A stretch of 49,746 nucleotides of DNA from Chloroflexota bacterium (GTDB taxonomy: Bacteria; Chloroflexota; Anaerolineae; Promineifilales; Promineifilaceae). Shown here one piece after another: positions 25,502-33,952 of the stretch; position 1 is the stretch's first letter, and each line of letters starts with the position of its first letter. The notes beneath the pieces were generated by a model that did not search any database, was not told the DNA's origin, and was given only the letters and a program-made list of their open reading frames with translations. The stretch spans positions 1 through 49,746 of the forward strand of contig JAGOMA010000040.1 in assembly GCA_017993775.1 (NCBI GenBank), read 5' to 3'. A program made the translations under genes and the position numbers.

Positions 25502-25948
25502 ATGAAACAAAAATATCTTTGGATGATTGGTCTCGTGTTGGTTTTAGTATTGGCTTTGTCCGCCTGTGGCGGCAGCTCTACAGCTGCCCCCGAAGTAGCC
25601 GCCCCCGTCGCTGCCGCCGCCGACGGCGCGCTCAACCTGCCCGATACCGTCGACGCCCAAACCGTCTACGACATTAAAGACCGCGCCGATGTCGTCGTCT
25701 TTGACGTGCGCGAACAAGACGAATACGACGCCGGTCATATCCCCGGCGTGACCCTCATCCCCTTGGGCGAAGTCCCCAACCGCCTGAGCGAAATCCCTAA
25801 AGACAAAACCGTCATCATGACTTGCCGCAGCGGCAACCGCAGCGGTCAGGCCGCCGATTTCCTGCGCCAAAACGGCTACACCAACGTCCATAACATGGAA
25901 GGCGGCATTGTCGCCTGGCAGCAGGCTGGCCTGCCCGTGGAAAATTAA
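25502..25948 (+). CDS. Rhodanese-domain lipoprotein
   Basis: 148 residues from the ATG at 25502 (GAAGGAGTG upstream). The signal peptide ends with lipobox LSACGG, so it is membrane-anchored outside the cytoplasm. A single rhodanese domain follows: VVVFDVREQDEYDAGHIPGVTLIPLG, the active-site loop CRSGNRSG, and GGIVAWQQAGLPV. Sulfurtransferase or persulfide handling is the family role. It is divergent from the disulfide oxidoreductase, giving a thiol/sulfur theme. Confidence 0.92.
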   Translation: MKQKYLWMIGLVLVLVLALSACGGSSTAAPEVAAPVAAAADGALNLPDTVDAQTVYDIKDRADVVVFDVREQDEYDAGHIPGVTLIPLGEVPNRLSEIPKDKTVIMTCRSGNRSGQAADFLRQNGYTNVHNMEGGIVAWQQAGLPVEN

Positions 25949-25962
25949 TCCATACCCACCAC

Positions 25963-26003
25963 AAAAAAAGCGGAGTCAACCTGATGGTTGACTCCGCTTT
26001 TTG
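25963..26003 (+). terminator. Rho-independent terminator
   Basis: Stem AGCGGAGTCAAC / GTTGACTCCGCT (25969-25980, 25987-25998) with loop CTGATG, flanked by A7 and T5, so it can act in both directions between the rhodanese (+) and GlsB-like (-) genes. Confidence 0.92.
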
Positions 26004-26043
26004 GCTAAGATTAAAACTATCTTGCCCGCGATAGGCTAAATTG

Positions 26044-26301
26044 TTAACGCCGACGGCCGGTGAGCAAATTCAAAATCCCCAAAAAGACCACCGCGCCAAT
26101 CACCGCGACCACAAAACTAACCAGATCAAAGCCGGTCACGCCGCCCTTGCCAAAGAAGCTCATGATCCAGCCGCCGACCACCGCGCCAATGATCCCCACG
26201 GCAATATTCGCCAAACAGCCCATCTGATTATTGCGCCCCATCACCATACTGGCTACCCAACCGGCCAAGGCCCCAAAAATTATCCAGCTAAAAATACCCA
26301 T
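26044..26301 (-). CDS. GlsB/YeaQ/YmgE-family small membrane protein
   Basis: 85 residues from the ATG at 26301 (AAGGAG upstream). Three glycine-rich membrane segments: FSWIIFGALAGWVASMVMG, CLANIAVGIIGAVVGGWIMSFF, and LVSFVVAVIGAVVFLGILNLL. NQMGCLANIAVGIIGA is the family signature. These are often called transglycosylase-associated or stress-response proteins; the mechanism is unknown. Single gene with a terminator on its 3' side. Confidence 0.9.
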   Translation of the reverse strand: MGIFSWIIFGALAGWVASMVMGRNNQMGCLANIAVGIIGAVVGGWIMSFFGKGGVTGFDLVSFVVAVIGAVVFLGILNLLTGRRR

Positions 26302-26350
26302 TGTGTTATCTCCTTGTGTTAATAAATCATGATACGCACACTCTGGTAAA

Positions 26351-26412
26351 AACCTTAAGGGTTTGACCAAATCAACGCTCTTTTCCAGTGGTCAAACAAA
26401 CCCTTAGGGGTT
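26351..26412. repeat. Inverted repeat, family A copy 4 (extended)
   Basis: AACCTTAAGGGTTTGACCA (26351-26369) faces TGGTCAAAC then AAACCCTTAGGGGTT (26389-26412), with a 19-nt loop. It lies between the GlsB-like start and the subtilase stop. Nothing else is recognised in 26302-26537. Confidence 0.7.
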
Positions 26413-26537
26413 GAATGCGTGCTATCAATTTATAAATTGCTATACGGCGGCTTTGCCAATGAGTTGCCCGTGAAATTTCCGGCACACATCATTCGCCGAG
26501 CTACGGATAGCCAGGGCGAGAAAGATTTTACCGAGGT

Positions 26538-29024
26538 TCAGGGGGTAGAACGGCCGTCTACCGCCATTTCCACCGCCCGATACGCATTCACAATGCCGTA
26601 GCCGGTCAAATTATTCGGCGTGGCATCCTTGCCAAGAAAACACGCGCCCAAACCGGCAACATCCGCTGCCGGTGTCTCTAGCGGCAGGGCCATGCCCGCA
26701 TCGCCCAACTGACCCATCATTTCCGCCAGCAGCGATGTGCCCACCTGCCCGGTAAATGGCGTGGCCGTCTGGCGCAAAATCTCCTCGGTGCGCTCAATAT
26801 CGCCAATCAGCGCCGGATTGGCCGACCACATCAAGGCCACCACCCCCACCACATGCGGCCCGGCCATCGACGTGCCATCGGAAAGCCCGTATGTATTGCC
26901 CGGCAGCGAGGACAACACCTGCACGCCCGGCGCGAGAATATCCGGTTTGGTGCGTCCGCTGCCATCGGCCGTCACCGGGCCGCGGCTGCTAAAAGCGGCC
27001 AGATCGCCCGCCTCATTCACCGCGCCCACCGAAAATGCTTCGTCGTAGAGCGCCGGAGGATCGGCCACGGTGCTGCATGCCGGCCCCTCGTTGCCCGCCG
27101 AAGCAACGACAAAAATGCCCGCCGCCCGCAGCGCGGCCACTGCCGGCCGCAGCGATTCGGCGTCGCAGCCTTCGTAGGTTTGTGGGCAGCCCCAGGAATT
27201 GTTGAGCACATGCGCCGACCGCAGCGGATCGCCATCTTGCAGCGGATTCCCATCGAGCGGAAAAGGCGCGAGCATAAATTGCAGGCAGTCCAGATAACGC
27301 GCCGGACTGCCCAGGTTGCGTGGTAGATTGGCGCAAGCGTACCAGCTGGCCCCAGGCGCCACGCCCACCGATTCGCCAACAATGGAGCCGAGGGTGTGCG
27401 TGCCGTGCCCGCCGGAATCTTGCGGCTCCCGCGAATGATTCCAGGGATCGTACCAGTTGTAATTGTGGTCGCCGTTACGGCCGCGATACGCCGCCAGCAG
27501 TTCGGGATGGTCCCACTGCACGCCAGAATCAGACTGGCCGATGATGATGCCTTCGCCCATGACGCCAAATTCGCTGCGCACGGCCGTTGCCCCAATACTC
27601 GTCAGGTTCCACTGCGGCACGGTCGGGCGATTGCCAGATTCCGGCAGCGCCAAAGCTGCGCCTTGCGGCGGCCGCAGCGTAGGATTGGGCAAAATGCGAT
27701 CCACCTCTGGCCGGGTAGAAAGCCACAAGGCCACCGGCCAGCCGCCGGTCACTTCCAATCCATTGACCAGGTAATAGGGCGTGTAGGCAATGCCCAGCCG
27801 CTCCAGACTGGCGCGTAAATCGCTCTGGGTTGTGTTGGCGTGGGCTACCAGCGTATCGTAAACAAACTGCCGCCGGGCATCGTAATCGCTCATCGCCGAG
27901 GCGGCGGACACGTCAGCCTGATCGCGCAGCACCACGAACAACGTATCGCCGTGGAAACCGGTCTGGCCGCTCTGGGCATAGATCAAACCGCCGACAAGCA
28001 AGGCCACGGCCGTTGCCACCCACCCCACCGCCCCAGTCCGAAACGCCGCGCCGCGCCGCGCCGTCAGCACCAGCACGGCGCCCAACACCCAGGCCACGGC
28101 CAACGAAATCAGCGCCGCCTGCATGGAATAAGACAAGATCGAATCGGCCGTGATGAGGCCCATGCCATCGGTGTCCATGAACCAGAGGGGCACGGCCGTT
28201 CCCAACCCCACCACCACCGCCACCGCCGGCCAATTGGCGGCGGAAGCCCGTTCCTGCCCCCAGCCGGCCATGCCGGCCGCCAACCAACCCAACGCCGGCA
28301 AACTGATCATCAGCGCCAATTGTGCCCCGTTCAGGCTCAGGCCGCTGGCAACGATGAGCAGCAGCACGCCCAGCACAAACCCGCTGGTCAGGGCGTCGTG
28401 TCGGGGACCACGGGACAAATTGGCCAGAGAATGGAACCAGAAGCGGCTCGCCGTGAGGCTGACGGCCGTGCCCACTGCCGCCGCCAGCAGCAGCCCCATC
28501 CCCACGTCCAACAACGACCCCAACGCGCCCCAATTGAACCAGGGGTAGAGGGTAACGGCCGTTAAGCCCACTGCCGGAACCACTGCCGACCAATTGGCCG
28601 GCATGGGCGACGGCCGTTTGCGCCAAAACACAGCATACACCACGCCCAACCAAACCGTCGCCCCCACAACTTGCAGCAGCAGCACGAGCTGGCTTTGCGC
28701 CGGGGGCACGATACGCGCCCAGCCCAACGCCAGCAGCAGTCCGCAGCCCCACAACCACGTTTGGAAGATGGCCCGGTAGCGTGGATGAGGCCAGCGCCAG
28801 GCCAATAAGGCCAGGGGCACACCCAACACAACGACCTGGAGCAGGGTGTCTGTCATGGCCTGGGTGTCGGCCGGGATTTCGCCAAAACCCGGCGCTAACC
28901 AGGCCCGCGCTTGCAGCCAAAACGATACCAACAAAATCACGCCAAAGACCAGGAACGCCATGATGCGGCCTGACCATTTCCCTTTTTCCGGTACTGCTTC
29001 GTTCATTTGCATCGTGTTCTCCAT
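26538..29024 (-). CDS. Polytopic membrane subtilisin-like (S8) serine protease
   Basis: 828 residues. The first about 365 residues hold roughly 11 membrane segments (IMAFLVFGVILLVSFWL, LLQVVVLGVPLALLAW, LVGGLIYAQSG and others). A linker of about 110 residues leads to a complete S8 domain. Catalytic residues: D499 (QSDSGVQWDHPE), H540 (GGHGTHTLGS) and S719 (GTSMAGPHVVG); the oxyanion Asn region is NNSWGCPQ and ASAGNEG follows. With an odd number of helices the protease would face outside if the N-terminus is inside; exact topology is uncertain. An N-terminal polytopic domain is unusual for subtilases. A short coiled-coil frame lies upstream on the same strand. Confidence 0.88.
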   Translation of the reverse strand: MENTMQMNEAVPEKGKWSGRIMAFLVFGVILLVSFWLQARAWLAPGFGEIPADTQAMTDTLLQVVVLGVPLALLAWRWPHPRYRAIFQTWLWGCGLLLALGWARIVPPAQSQLVLLLQVVGATVWLGVVYAVFWRKRPSPMPANWSAVVPAVGLTAVTLYPWFNWGALGSLLDVGMGLLLAAAVGTAVSLTASRFWFHSLANLSRGPRHDALTSGFVLGVLLLIVASGLSLNGAQLALMISLPALGWLAAGMAGWGQERASAANWPAVAVVVGLGTAVPLWFMDTDGMGLITADSILSYSMQAALISLAVAWVLGAVLVLTARRGAAFRTGAVGWVATAVALLVGGLIYAQSGQTGFHGDTLFVVLRDQADVSAASAMSDYDARRQFVYDTLVAHANTTQSDLRASLERLGIAYTPYYLVNGLEVTGGWPVALWLSTRPEVDRILPNPTLRPPQGAALALPESGNRPTVPQWNLTSIGATAVRSEFGVMGEGIIIGQSDSGVQWDHPELLAAYRGRNGDHNYNWYDPWNHSREPQDSGGHGTHTLGSIVGESVGVAPGASWYACANLPRNLGSPARYLDCLQFMLAPFPLDGNPLQDGDPLRSAHVLNNSWGCPQTYEGCDAESLRPAVAALRAAGIFVVASAGNEGPACSTVADPPALYDEAFSVGAVNEAGDLAAFSSRGPVTADGSGRTKPDILAPGVQVLSSLPGNTYGLSDGTSMAGPHVVGVVALMWSANPALIGDIERTEEILRQTATPFTGQVGTSLLAEMMGQLGDAGMALPLETPAADVAGLGACFLGKDATPNNLTGYGIVNAYRAVEMAVDGRSTP

Positions 29025-29098
29025 ACGGCCGTTTTACCACAAAGCCCGGTCCTCGCCTAGATTGTTCCGTTCGCCCCTATGGTTTAGCAGATTTTTTC

Positions 29099-29353
29099 TT
29101 AAACACCCATTCGTCCCGACAAATGCTCCATTTGCTTCGACAAATGCTCCATTTGCTTCGACAAATGCTCCATTTGCTTCGACAAATGCTCCATTCGCTT
29201 CGACAAATCCTCCATTCGCTTCGACAAATCCTCCATTTGCTTCGACAAATCCTCGATTCGCTTCAACAAATCCTCCATTTGCTTCGGCAAATGCTCCATT
29301 TGCTTTGACAAATCCTCCATTTGCTTCGACAAATCCTCCATTTGCTTTGACAA
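29099..29353 (-). CDS. Possible small coiled-coil protein encoded by heptad tandem array
   Basis: 84 residues from a TTG at 29353; AAAGGAG is only 3 nt upstream, so initiation is doubtful. The product is almost purely seven-residue units of the type MEDLSKQ with Met at heptad a and Leu at d, a textbook coiled coil. Across the repeats a/d residues hardly change (one Met to Ile), while b-g positions vary (H/D, Q/R, S/P/L), as expected if this strand is translated. It ends 75 bp upstream of the subtilase start on the same strand. The opposite strand is also open, so the coding call is tentative. Confidence 0.4.
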   Translation of the reverse strand: MSKQMEDLSKQMEDLSKQMEHLPKQMEDLLKRIEDLSKQMEDLSKRMEDLSKRMEHLSKQMEHLSKQMEHLSKQMEHLSGRMGV

Positions 29354-29360
29354 ATGCTCC
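29119..29360. repeat. 21-bp tandem repeat array (11 full units plus a partial one)
   Basis: Units of the form ACAAATGCTCC then ATTTGCTTCG follow each other without spacers from 29119 to 29349, with a partial twelfth unit to 29360. Variation is confined to a few positions per unit. It sits in the 490-bp gap 29025-29514 between the divergent subtilase and sigma factor genes. The remainder of the gap contains three ACGGCCGT octamers and a TATACTATAG stretch at about 29412, possibly a -10 region for the sigma gene. Confidence 0.95.
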
Positions 29361-29514
29361 TTTCCACGTCTCTATAGCTGCAATGCTGGATTAACGGCCG
29401 TTTTTCCGGTTATACTATAGGCAACATTCGCTTCGTCATGGGGAGCCGCTCCAGAAACGAAGACACGGCCGTATCCTTTTCGCTCCTCATGCGTCTCAAT
29501 CTGTATAGGAAATC

Positions 29515-30069
29515 ATGGCAACCGACTACGATGCAATGCTGCAAAAGGCAACACAAGGCGATCGGCAGGCGCTGACGGCGATTTATGACGCTTTCTACAC
29601 GCCGCTATACCGCTACGTCTACCGACAGGTAGAAGGCGAAGAAACCGCCCGCGACCTGACTGCCGATGTTTTCCACCGTTTTTTGCAAGCCATCCAAAAA
29701 GGGACCGGCCCAGACCAATATCTTCAGGCCTGGTTATACCGCGTCGCCCACAATACCATCGTAGACCATTATCGCCGCATGCAATACCGCGACCATCTGC
29801 CTCTACTCGAACAGATGGCCAGCGCGGAAGATGACCCGATTCGTCTGGCCGAGGCCAACATCGCCGCCGCGCAGGTGCGCCAATCGATGCGCCAGCTAAC
29901 GCCAGACCAACAACAAGTCATTGCCCTGAAATATTTCGCCGGCCTGAGCAATCAAGAAATCGCCCTCACCATCGCCAAACCAATTGGCGCGGTCAAAGCG
30001 CTGCAGCATCGCGCCATCGCCGCTTTGCAGCGGCAGCTTGTGCCGGTTGAGGAGGAACTGACCCTATGA
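29515..30069 (+). CDS. ECF-type RNA polymerase sigma factor
   Basis: 184 residues; AGGAAATC precedes the ATG. The sigma-2 region is FYTPLYRYVYRQVEGEETARDLTADVFHRFLQ (about residues 26-57), with the AWLYRVAHNTIVDHYRR segment of region 2.4. Sigma-4 is LTPDQQQVIALKYFAGLSNQEIALTI...GAVKALQHRAIAALQ. The stop overlaps the start of the DUF5667 gene (ATGA), the usual sigma/regulator coupling. The stimulus is unknown. Confidence 0.92.
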   Translation: MATDYDAMLQKATQGDRQALTAIYDAFYTPLYRYVYRQVEGEETARDLTADVFHRFLQAIQKGTGPDQYLQAWLYRVAHNTIVDHYRRMQYRDHLPLLEQMASAEDDPIRLAEANIAAAQVRQSMRQLTPDQQQVIALKYFAGLSNQEIALTIAKPIGAVKALQHRAIAALQRQLVPVEEELTL

Positions 30070-31358
30070 CTGATCAATTTGATACCACATTGGATTTGGC
30101 CCTGGAGCGCCAGCTTAACGGCGAAGCGATGGCCAACATTCTGCAAGATTTCCCCGACAAAGCCGAGGCATTGGGGCGTTTGCTGCCGGTAACGGCCGTA
30201 CTCACCTCCCTGCCCTCCGTTCCCCTGCCGGATCCCGCGACCCGCCAGACCGACCGGGCCACGTTTCTGGCCGAAGTGGACCAATTGCCGCTAACGGCCG
30301 TATCTCCCACGCCTTTGGCGCGTCTTAATGGTTGGATAGTGGCCACAATTCCCTGGTTAGGCCACCTGACTACCAGACGAAAGGAGAAAAATATGATGAG
30401 CAGCCTGATTTTGAAAGCCGCGTTGGCTCTGACAATCTTGTTTGGCGCGGCCGGCGGCGCAGCTATTACCGCTGCCGACAGCCTCCCCAATTCCCCCATG
30501 TACCCGGTTAAACTGGCTATGGAAGATGTGCAGTTGGCCATGGCAAATAATTCGGAAACGGCCGTTTCCCTCCACACCGATCTCGCCGCCGAGCGACTGC
30601 GCGAAATGGAACAATTAGCTCTCGCCGACCAAATCCCCGACGAGGCCACCCTGAACCGCCTGCAATACCACCTGGAAAGCGCCCTCGACCTGGCCGCCCA
30701 ACTACCCAAACAAACAATGGCCGGCGCGCTCCTGCAAATCCAAGAAATGGTCCAGACCCGTACCCGTACCATGGAACAAGTTCAGGCCCAGGCTCCCGAA
30801 CCGCCACAAGCCGCCCTAACCCGCGCCCGCACCATGCTGCAAAACACCGGTGACGCCGTCGCCGCCGGACTGCAAGACCCGCAAACCCTGCGCTGGCGGC
30901 ACACCACCAATCGGCCCGAAGATGCGCCTGTACAACCAGAAAATACGCCCCATCCCGGCGGCGTGATCACCCCAACCGTAACCATCACCGGCACGAACCC
31001 CATCACCACGCCATTGCGGCTTGGCCCCTGCGCCAGCGGTGACTGTGGCACGCCGCAAGGCAACGGTCCCTATGGCCCCGGCCACAACGGACCGCAGCCA
31101 GTAGAACCGGGCGTTGGCCCTGGCCCTGGCGAACCCCAGGCTACGCCAGCCGGCCCCGGCCCCCTGAACACGCCCCAAGGTGACTGCCCCGGCTGCACCT
31201 GCCCGGACTGCGATGGCTCTGGCAACCAATACGGCCCACAACCGAATGATTCTGGTAATGGCTCCGGCATGCCCGGCGGCAGCGACAGCGGCATCCCCAT
31301 TGGCGGACAAAACCAAAGTGGCGCCCAATACCAGGCGCCAGACAATGGCAACCATTAA
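30066..31358 (+). CDS. DUF5667-domain membrane protein, likely anti-sigma partner
   Basis: 430 residues. The N-terminal about 108 residues are cytoplasmic (LERQLNGEAMANILQDFPDKA). One membrane helix follows (LILKAALALTILFGAAGGAAI, about 112-132), then the DUF5667 signature ADSLPNSPMYPVKLAMEDV and a helical stretch. The last about 150 residues are low-complexity Pro/Gly/Asn with six clustered cysteines (PCASGDC; DCPGCTCPDC). DUF5667 proteins are habitually encoded beside ECF sigma factors in Chloroflexota and Actinobacteria and are thought to act as regulators. A second start at 30393, with AAAGGAG upstream, would give a shorter exported form. Confidence 0.82.
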   Translation: MTDQFDTTLDLALERQLNGEAMANILQDFPDKAEALGRLLPVTAVLTSLPSVPLPDPATRQTDRATFLAEVDQLPLTAVSPTPLARLNGWIVATIPWLGHLTTRRKEKNMMSSLILKAALALTILFGAAGGAAITAADSLPNSPMYPVKLAMEDVQLAMANNSETAVSLHTDLAAERLREMEQLALADQIPDEATLNRLQYHLESALDLAAQLPKQTMAGALLQIQEMVQTRTRTMEQVQAQAPEPPQAALTRARTMLQNTGDAVAAGLQDPQTLRWRHTTNRPEDAPVQPENTPHPGGVITPTVTITGTNPITTPLRLGPCASGDCGTPQGNGPYGPGHNGPQPVEPGVGPGPGEPQATPAGPGPLNTPQGDCPGCTCPDCDGSGNQYGPQPNDSGNGSGMPGGSDSGIPIGGQNQSGAQYQAPDNGNH

Positions 31359-31399
31359 TTAGCCCCTAACCCTGAGGTCTACTACCCCAACCGACCTCG

Positions 31400-31446
31400 A
31401 AAGAGCGGGGCGTGCATGCGGAGGCACGCCCCGCTTTCTTTTTTCC
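31400..31446 (+). terminator. Rho-independent terminator of the sigma operon
   Basis: Stem AGCGGGGCGTGC (31404-31415) / GCACGCCCCGCT (31424-31435) with an 8-nt loop, followed by TTCTTTTTT. Confidence 0.92.
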
Positions 31447-31525
31447 TCAACCCACCAAGCAAGATACAATTGCTGCCAACTTTAAGATCGCGGGCAGCTC
31501 GTCCGCTGATACCAGGCAGGTGATA

Positions 31526-31975
31526 ATGTCAAACAATTCGATGCGTTGGACGCCCTGGGTTTTGCTGTTGGGCGATATAGGCGCTGTTCTACTGTTTGTG
31601 GTGATCGGTCAACGCGACCACAACACCACAGATACCGCTCGCCCTCTGGTGGGGCTGCTGCGGGCAAGTTTCCCCTTATTGCTGGCCTGGGTGACGGTGG
31701 CCTGGATCGTCCGCGCCATCCCGCTGAAACCCGAGGATATGCGGCTGCGTACGCTGCTCGGACGAACGCTGAACGCCTGGTTCATCGCCGCGCCGCTGGC
31801 TCTGATGCTGCGCGGATTTCTGCTTACCCGCGATATTCCCCCCGCCTTCTTGCTGGTGACGCTGACACTGGGCAGCCTGATTGTGCTGGCCTGGCGGCTG
31901 GTCTTTGGCTGGTTCTGGCACAAACGCGCTAACCCTCAGACGGCGAGGCAAGAGGAAATGGGCACACAGATTTGA
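31526..31975 (+). CDS. DUF3054-family membrane protein
   Basis: 149 residues from the ATG at 31526. Four membrane segments: WVLLLGDIGAVLLFVVIG, FPLLLAWVTVAWIVRAI, TLNAWFIAAPLALMLRGFLL, and PPAFLLVTLTLGSLIVLAWRL. The pattern, with GDIGAVLLFVVIGQRDH near the N-terminus, matches DUF3054. The function is unknown. The start lies after the upstream terminator, so it is likely a separate unit. Confidence 0.8.
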   Translation: MSNNSMRWTPWVLLLGDIGAVLLFVVIGQRDHNTTDTARPLVGLLRASFPLLLAWVTVAWIVRAIPLKPEDMRLRTLLGRTLNAWFIAAPLALMLRGFLLTRDIPPAFLLVTLTLGSLIVLAWRLVFGWFWHKRANPQTARQEEMGTQI

Positions 31976-32045
31976 CGGATCGGATGGATTCTCACGGATA
32001 AATTAAAAAATCGGTTCTTCAAGAACTCAGGGAGTTGATAGCCCC

Positions 32046-32104
32046 TGATGCGTGAAGCGTGATGCGTGAGCAGAGAGGTTTCACGAATCACGGATCACGA
32101 ATCA
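32046..32104. repeat. Inverted repeat, family B copy 2
   Basis: TGATGCGTGA-AGCGTGATGCGTGA (32046-32069) faces TCACGAATCA-CGGATCACGAATCA (32081-32104), with an 11-nt loop and several mismatches. It sits between the convergent DUF3054 (+) and histidine kinase (-) genes. Confidence 0.75.
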
Positions 32105-32169
32105 GACCAAACTCCACGAAATCCCAAAGACCCACAAAAAATCCGTGTTCATCCATCAAATCCGTGTAG

Positions 32170-33258
32170 CTATTTCGTTCCAGCAGCCAGAGGGAGAGTG
32201 AAGGTGAAGGTGCTGCCCTGGTCTGGGCCGGGGCTGACGGCCGTTAACTCTCCATCCATCGCCCACACCAGATGCCGCGAAATGGTCAGGCCAATGCCGC
32301 TGCCGCCGCTGCGCCGCGTGCGCGACGCATCCACCCGGTAAAATCGCTCAAAAATATACGGCAGCGCGTCCGGCGGGATGCCCATGCCCGTATCGATTAC
32401 AGATATTACGGCCGTTTCCCCCTCCCCTTTCACGCCCACAACAATGCGCCCGCCATCCGGCGTATAGCGGATGGCGTTGCCCACCAGATTGAGCAGCACC
32501 TGAGCCACCCGGTCGCTGTCCGCGTGAACCGCCAGGGACTGCACCGCAAACTCCGTCTCCATCTGTAAATCTTGCGATTCGGCCGACGGCTGGAGCTGCC
32601 GCAGCACCCGCTCTACCAGTGGAATCAGGTCAAAATCGGCCAATTGCATGGAGATTTGCCCCGCTTCCACCCGCGAGAGGGCCTGCAAATCGTCCACGAG
32701 GCGGCGCAGGCGGCGCACCTCGTGGTCCATCAGGGCAAATGTCTCCTCGTTGCCGGGGAACACGCCGTCCATCAGGCCCTCCAAATAGCCGTTCAGCCCG
32801 GCCAGCGGCGTGCGTAATTCGTGGGAGACATTGCCGATGAGAGCCACGCGCTGCTGCTCCACCTGCTCCAGGGCGGCGGCCATCTGGTTGAAGTTTTCGG
32901 CCATTTGGGCCAATTCGTCGCTGGCGGGGACGGGCACGCGTTCTTTGTAATGCCCCTGGGCGAGGCGCTGGCTGCTGGCGGTGATTTGGCGCAACGGCCG
33001 TAAAATCTCCCGCGCCAGCAGAAAACTGGTAATGCCCCCGGCGATGATGGCTCCGAAGGCGGCAACGGTAACGGCCGTAAAAATCGACCGGCGAAACGTA
33101 GACAGGTCGGCAAATACATTGTCCGGCGCAAACAGGCTCAGGATCACGTAAGCCATCAGCAGCACCAACGCCACGCCAACGCCCACCACCACCATCTGCG
33201 CCGCGACGATGCGCCAGCGTAACTGCCGCCACAATTTGCCCACGCTACGCCTGCTCAT
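32170..33258 (-). CDS. Sensor histidine kinase
   Basis: 362 residues. Two membrane helices (about 14-38 and 50-68) enclose a short extracytoplasmic loop of roughly ten residues, too small for a sensor domain. A HAMP linker follows (ILRPLRQITASSQRLAQGHYKERVP), then the HisKA motif NVSHELRTPLAGL with the phospho-His, and a HATPase with N box NLVGNAIRYTPDGG, DTGMGIP and GGSGIGLTISRHLV. The gene overlaps the response-regulator stop by 14 bp. Signal sensing probably occurs in the membrane or through HAMP. The stimulus is unknown. Confidence 0.93.
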   Translation of the reverse strand: MSRRSVGKLWRQLRWRIVAAQMVVVGVGVALVLLMAYVILSLFAPDNVFADLSTFRRSIFTAVTVAAFGAIIAGGITSFLLAREILRPLRQITASSQRLAQGHYKERVPVPASDELAQMAENFNQMAAALEQVEQQRVALIGNVSHELRTPLAGLNGYLEGLMDGVFPGNEETFALMDHEVRRLRRLVDDLQALSRVEAGQISMQLADFDLIPLVERVLRQLQPSAESQDLQMETEFAVQSLAVHADSDRVAQVLLNLVGNAIRYTPDGGRIVVGVKGEGETAVISVIDTGMGIPPDALPYIFERFYRVDASRTRRSGGSGIGLTISRHLVWAMDGELTAVSPGPDQGSTFTFTLPLAAGTK

Positions 33259-33940
33259 CGCTGAATTTGTAACCGACGCCGCGCACCGTCTGGATGAGCG
33301 TTTCGCCGGTGGCCTGCTCCAGCTTGCGGCGCACCTGCCCCACGTACACGTCCACTACGCGGTCGTTGCCGTAAAAATCCACACCCCACACCCGGTCGAT
33401 CAACTGTTCGCGGGTGAGCACACGGCCGGCATGGCGGGCCAGTTCCAACAACAGGCTGAATTCGGTGGTGGTGAGACTGAGCACATCCTTGCCCACCCAC
33501 ACTTCGTGGGCGTCGGCGTCCACGGTGACGTGGCGAAAGTGGAAGACGTTACGCGGCGTCATGGGGCCGACGGCGCGGGCGCGGCGCAAAATGGCCTCCA
33601 CGCGGGCCACCAGTTCACGCGGGCTGAACGGTTTGGTCAGGTAATCGTCCGCGCCGATGCGCAGCCCGGCCACGCGGTCGCTTTCTTCGCTGCGCGCCGT
33701 CAGCATGAGGATGTAGACATCGGATTCTTCGCGCAGGCGGGCGGCGACTTCGATGCCATCCATGCCCGGCAGGTTCAAATCGAGGATGATGAGGTCGGGG
33801 TGGTGCTGACGGGCCAGTTTCAGGGCGTCGAGGCCGTTGTCGGCGCACACGGCCGTAAATCCCGCGCTCTCCAGATACGTGCGCACAATGTTACGAATGC
33901 TGGCCTCGTCTTCAACGACGAGAATGGTGGCGTTGGTCAT
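33245..33940 (-). CDS. OmpR/PhoB-family response regulator
   Basis: 231 residues. The receiver domain carries ILVVEDEASIRNIVRTYL and the phospho-acceptor Asp in LIILDLNLPGMDG (about residue 53), followed by the Lys in DYLTKPFSPREL. A C-terminal winged helix follows with LSLTTTEFSLLLELARHAGRVLTREQLIDRVWG and VDVYVGQVRRKLE. First gene of the two-component pair on the minus strand, 12 bp downstream of the flavin oxidoreductase gene, with which it may be co-transcribed. Confidence 0.94.
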   Translation of the reverse strand: MTNATILVVEDEASIRNIVRTYLESAGFTAVCADNGLDALKLARQHHPDLIILDLNLPGMDGIEVAARLREESDVYILMLTARSEESDRVAGLRIGADDYLTKPFSPRELVARVEAILRRARAVGPMTPRNVFHFRHVTVDADAHEVWVGKDVLSLTTTEFSLLLELARHAGRVLTREQLIDRVWGVDFYGNDRVVDVYVGQVRRKLEQATGETLIQTVRGVGYKFSDEQA

Positions 33941-33952
33941 GATGCCGTTAGT

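Noticed and set aside
27913..29040. 375-codon minus-strand frame within the subtilase region
   Set aside because: It is a shifted frame of the same DNA that encodes the subtilase membrane domain; no domain or ribosome site.
29119..29360. CRISPR-like repeat array
   Set aside because: Units are 21 bp and abut with no unique spacers, and there are no cas genes; this is a tandem repeat.
28846..29394. Plus-strand protein of FASTNAP repeats across the 21-bp array
   Set aside because: Open only because 21 is a multiple of three; its residue variation has no pattern, while the minus-strand heptads keep core positions. It also overlaps the 5' end of the subtilase gene.
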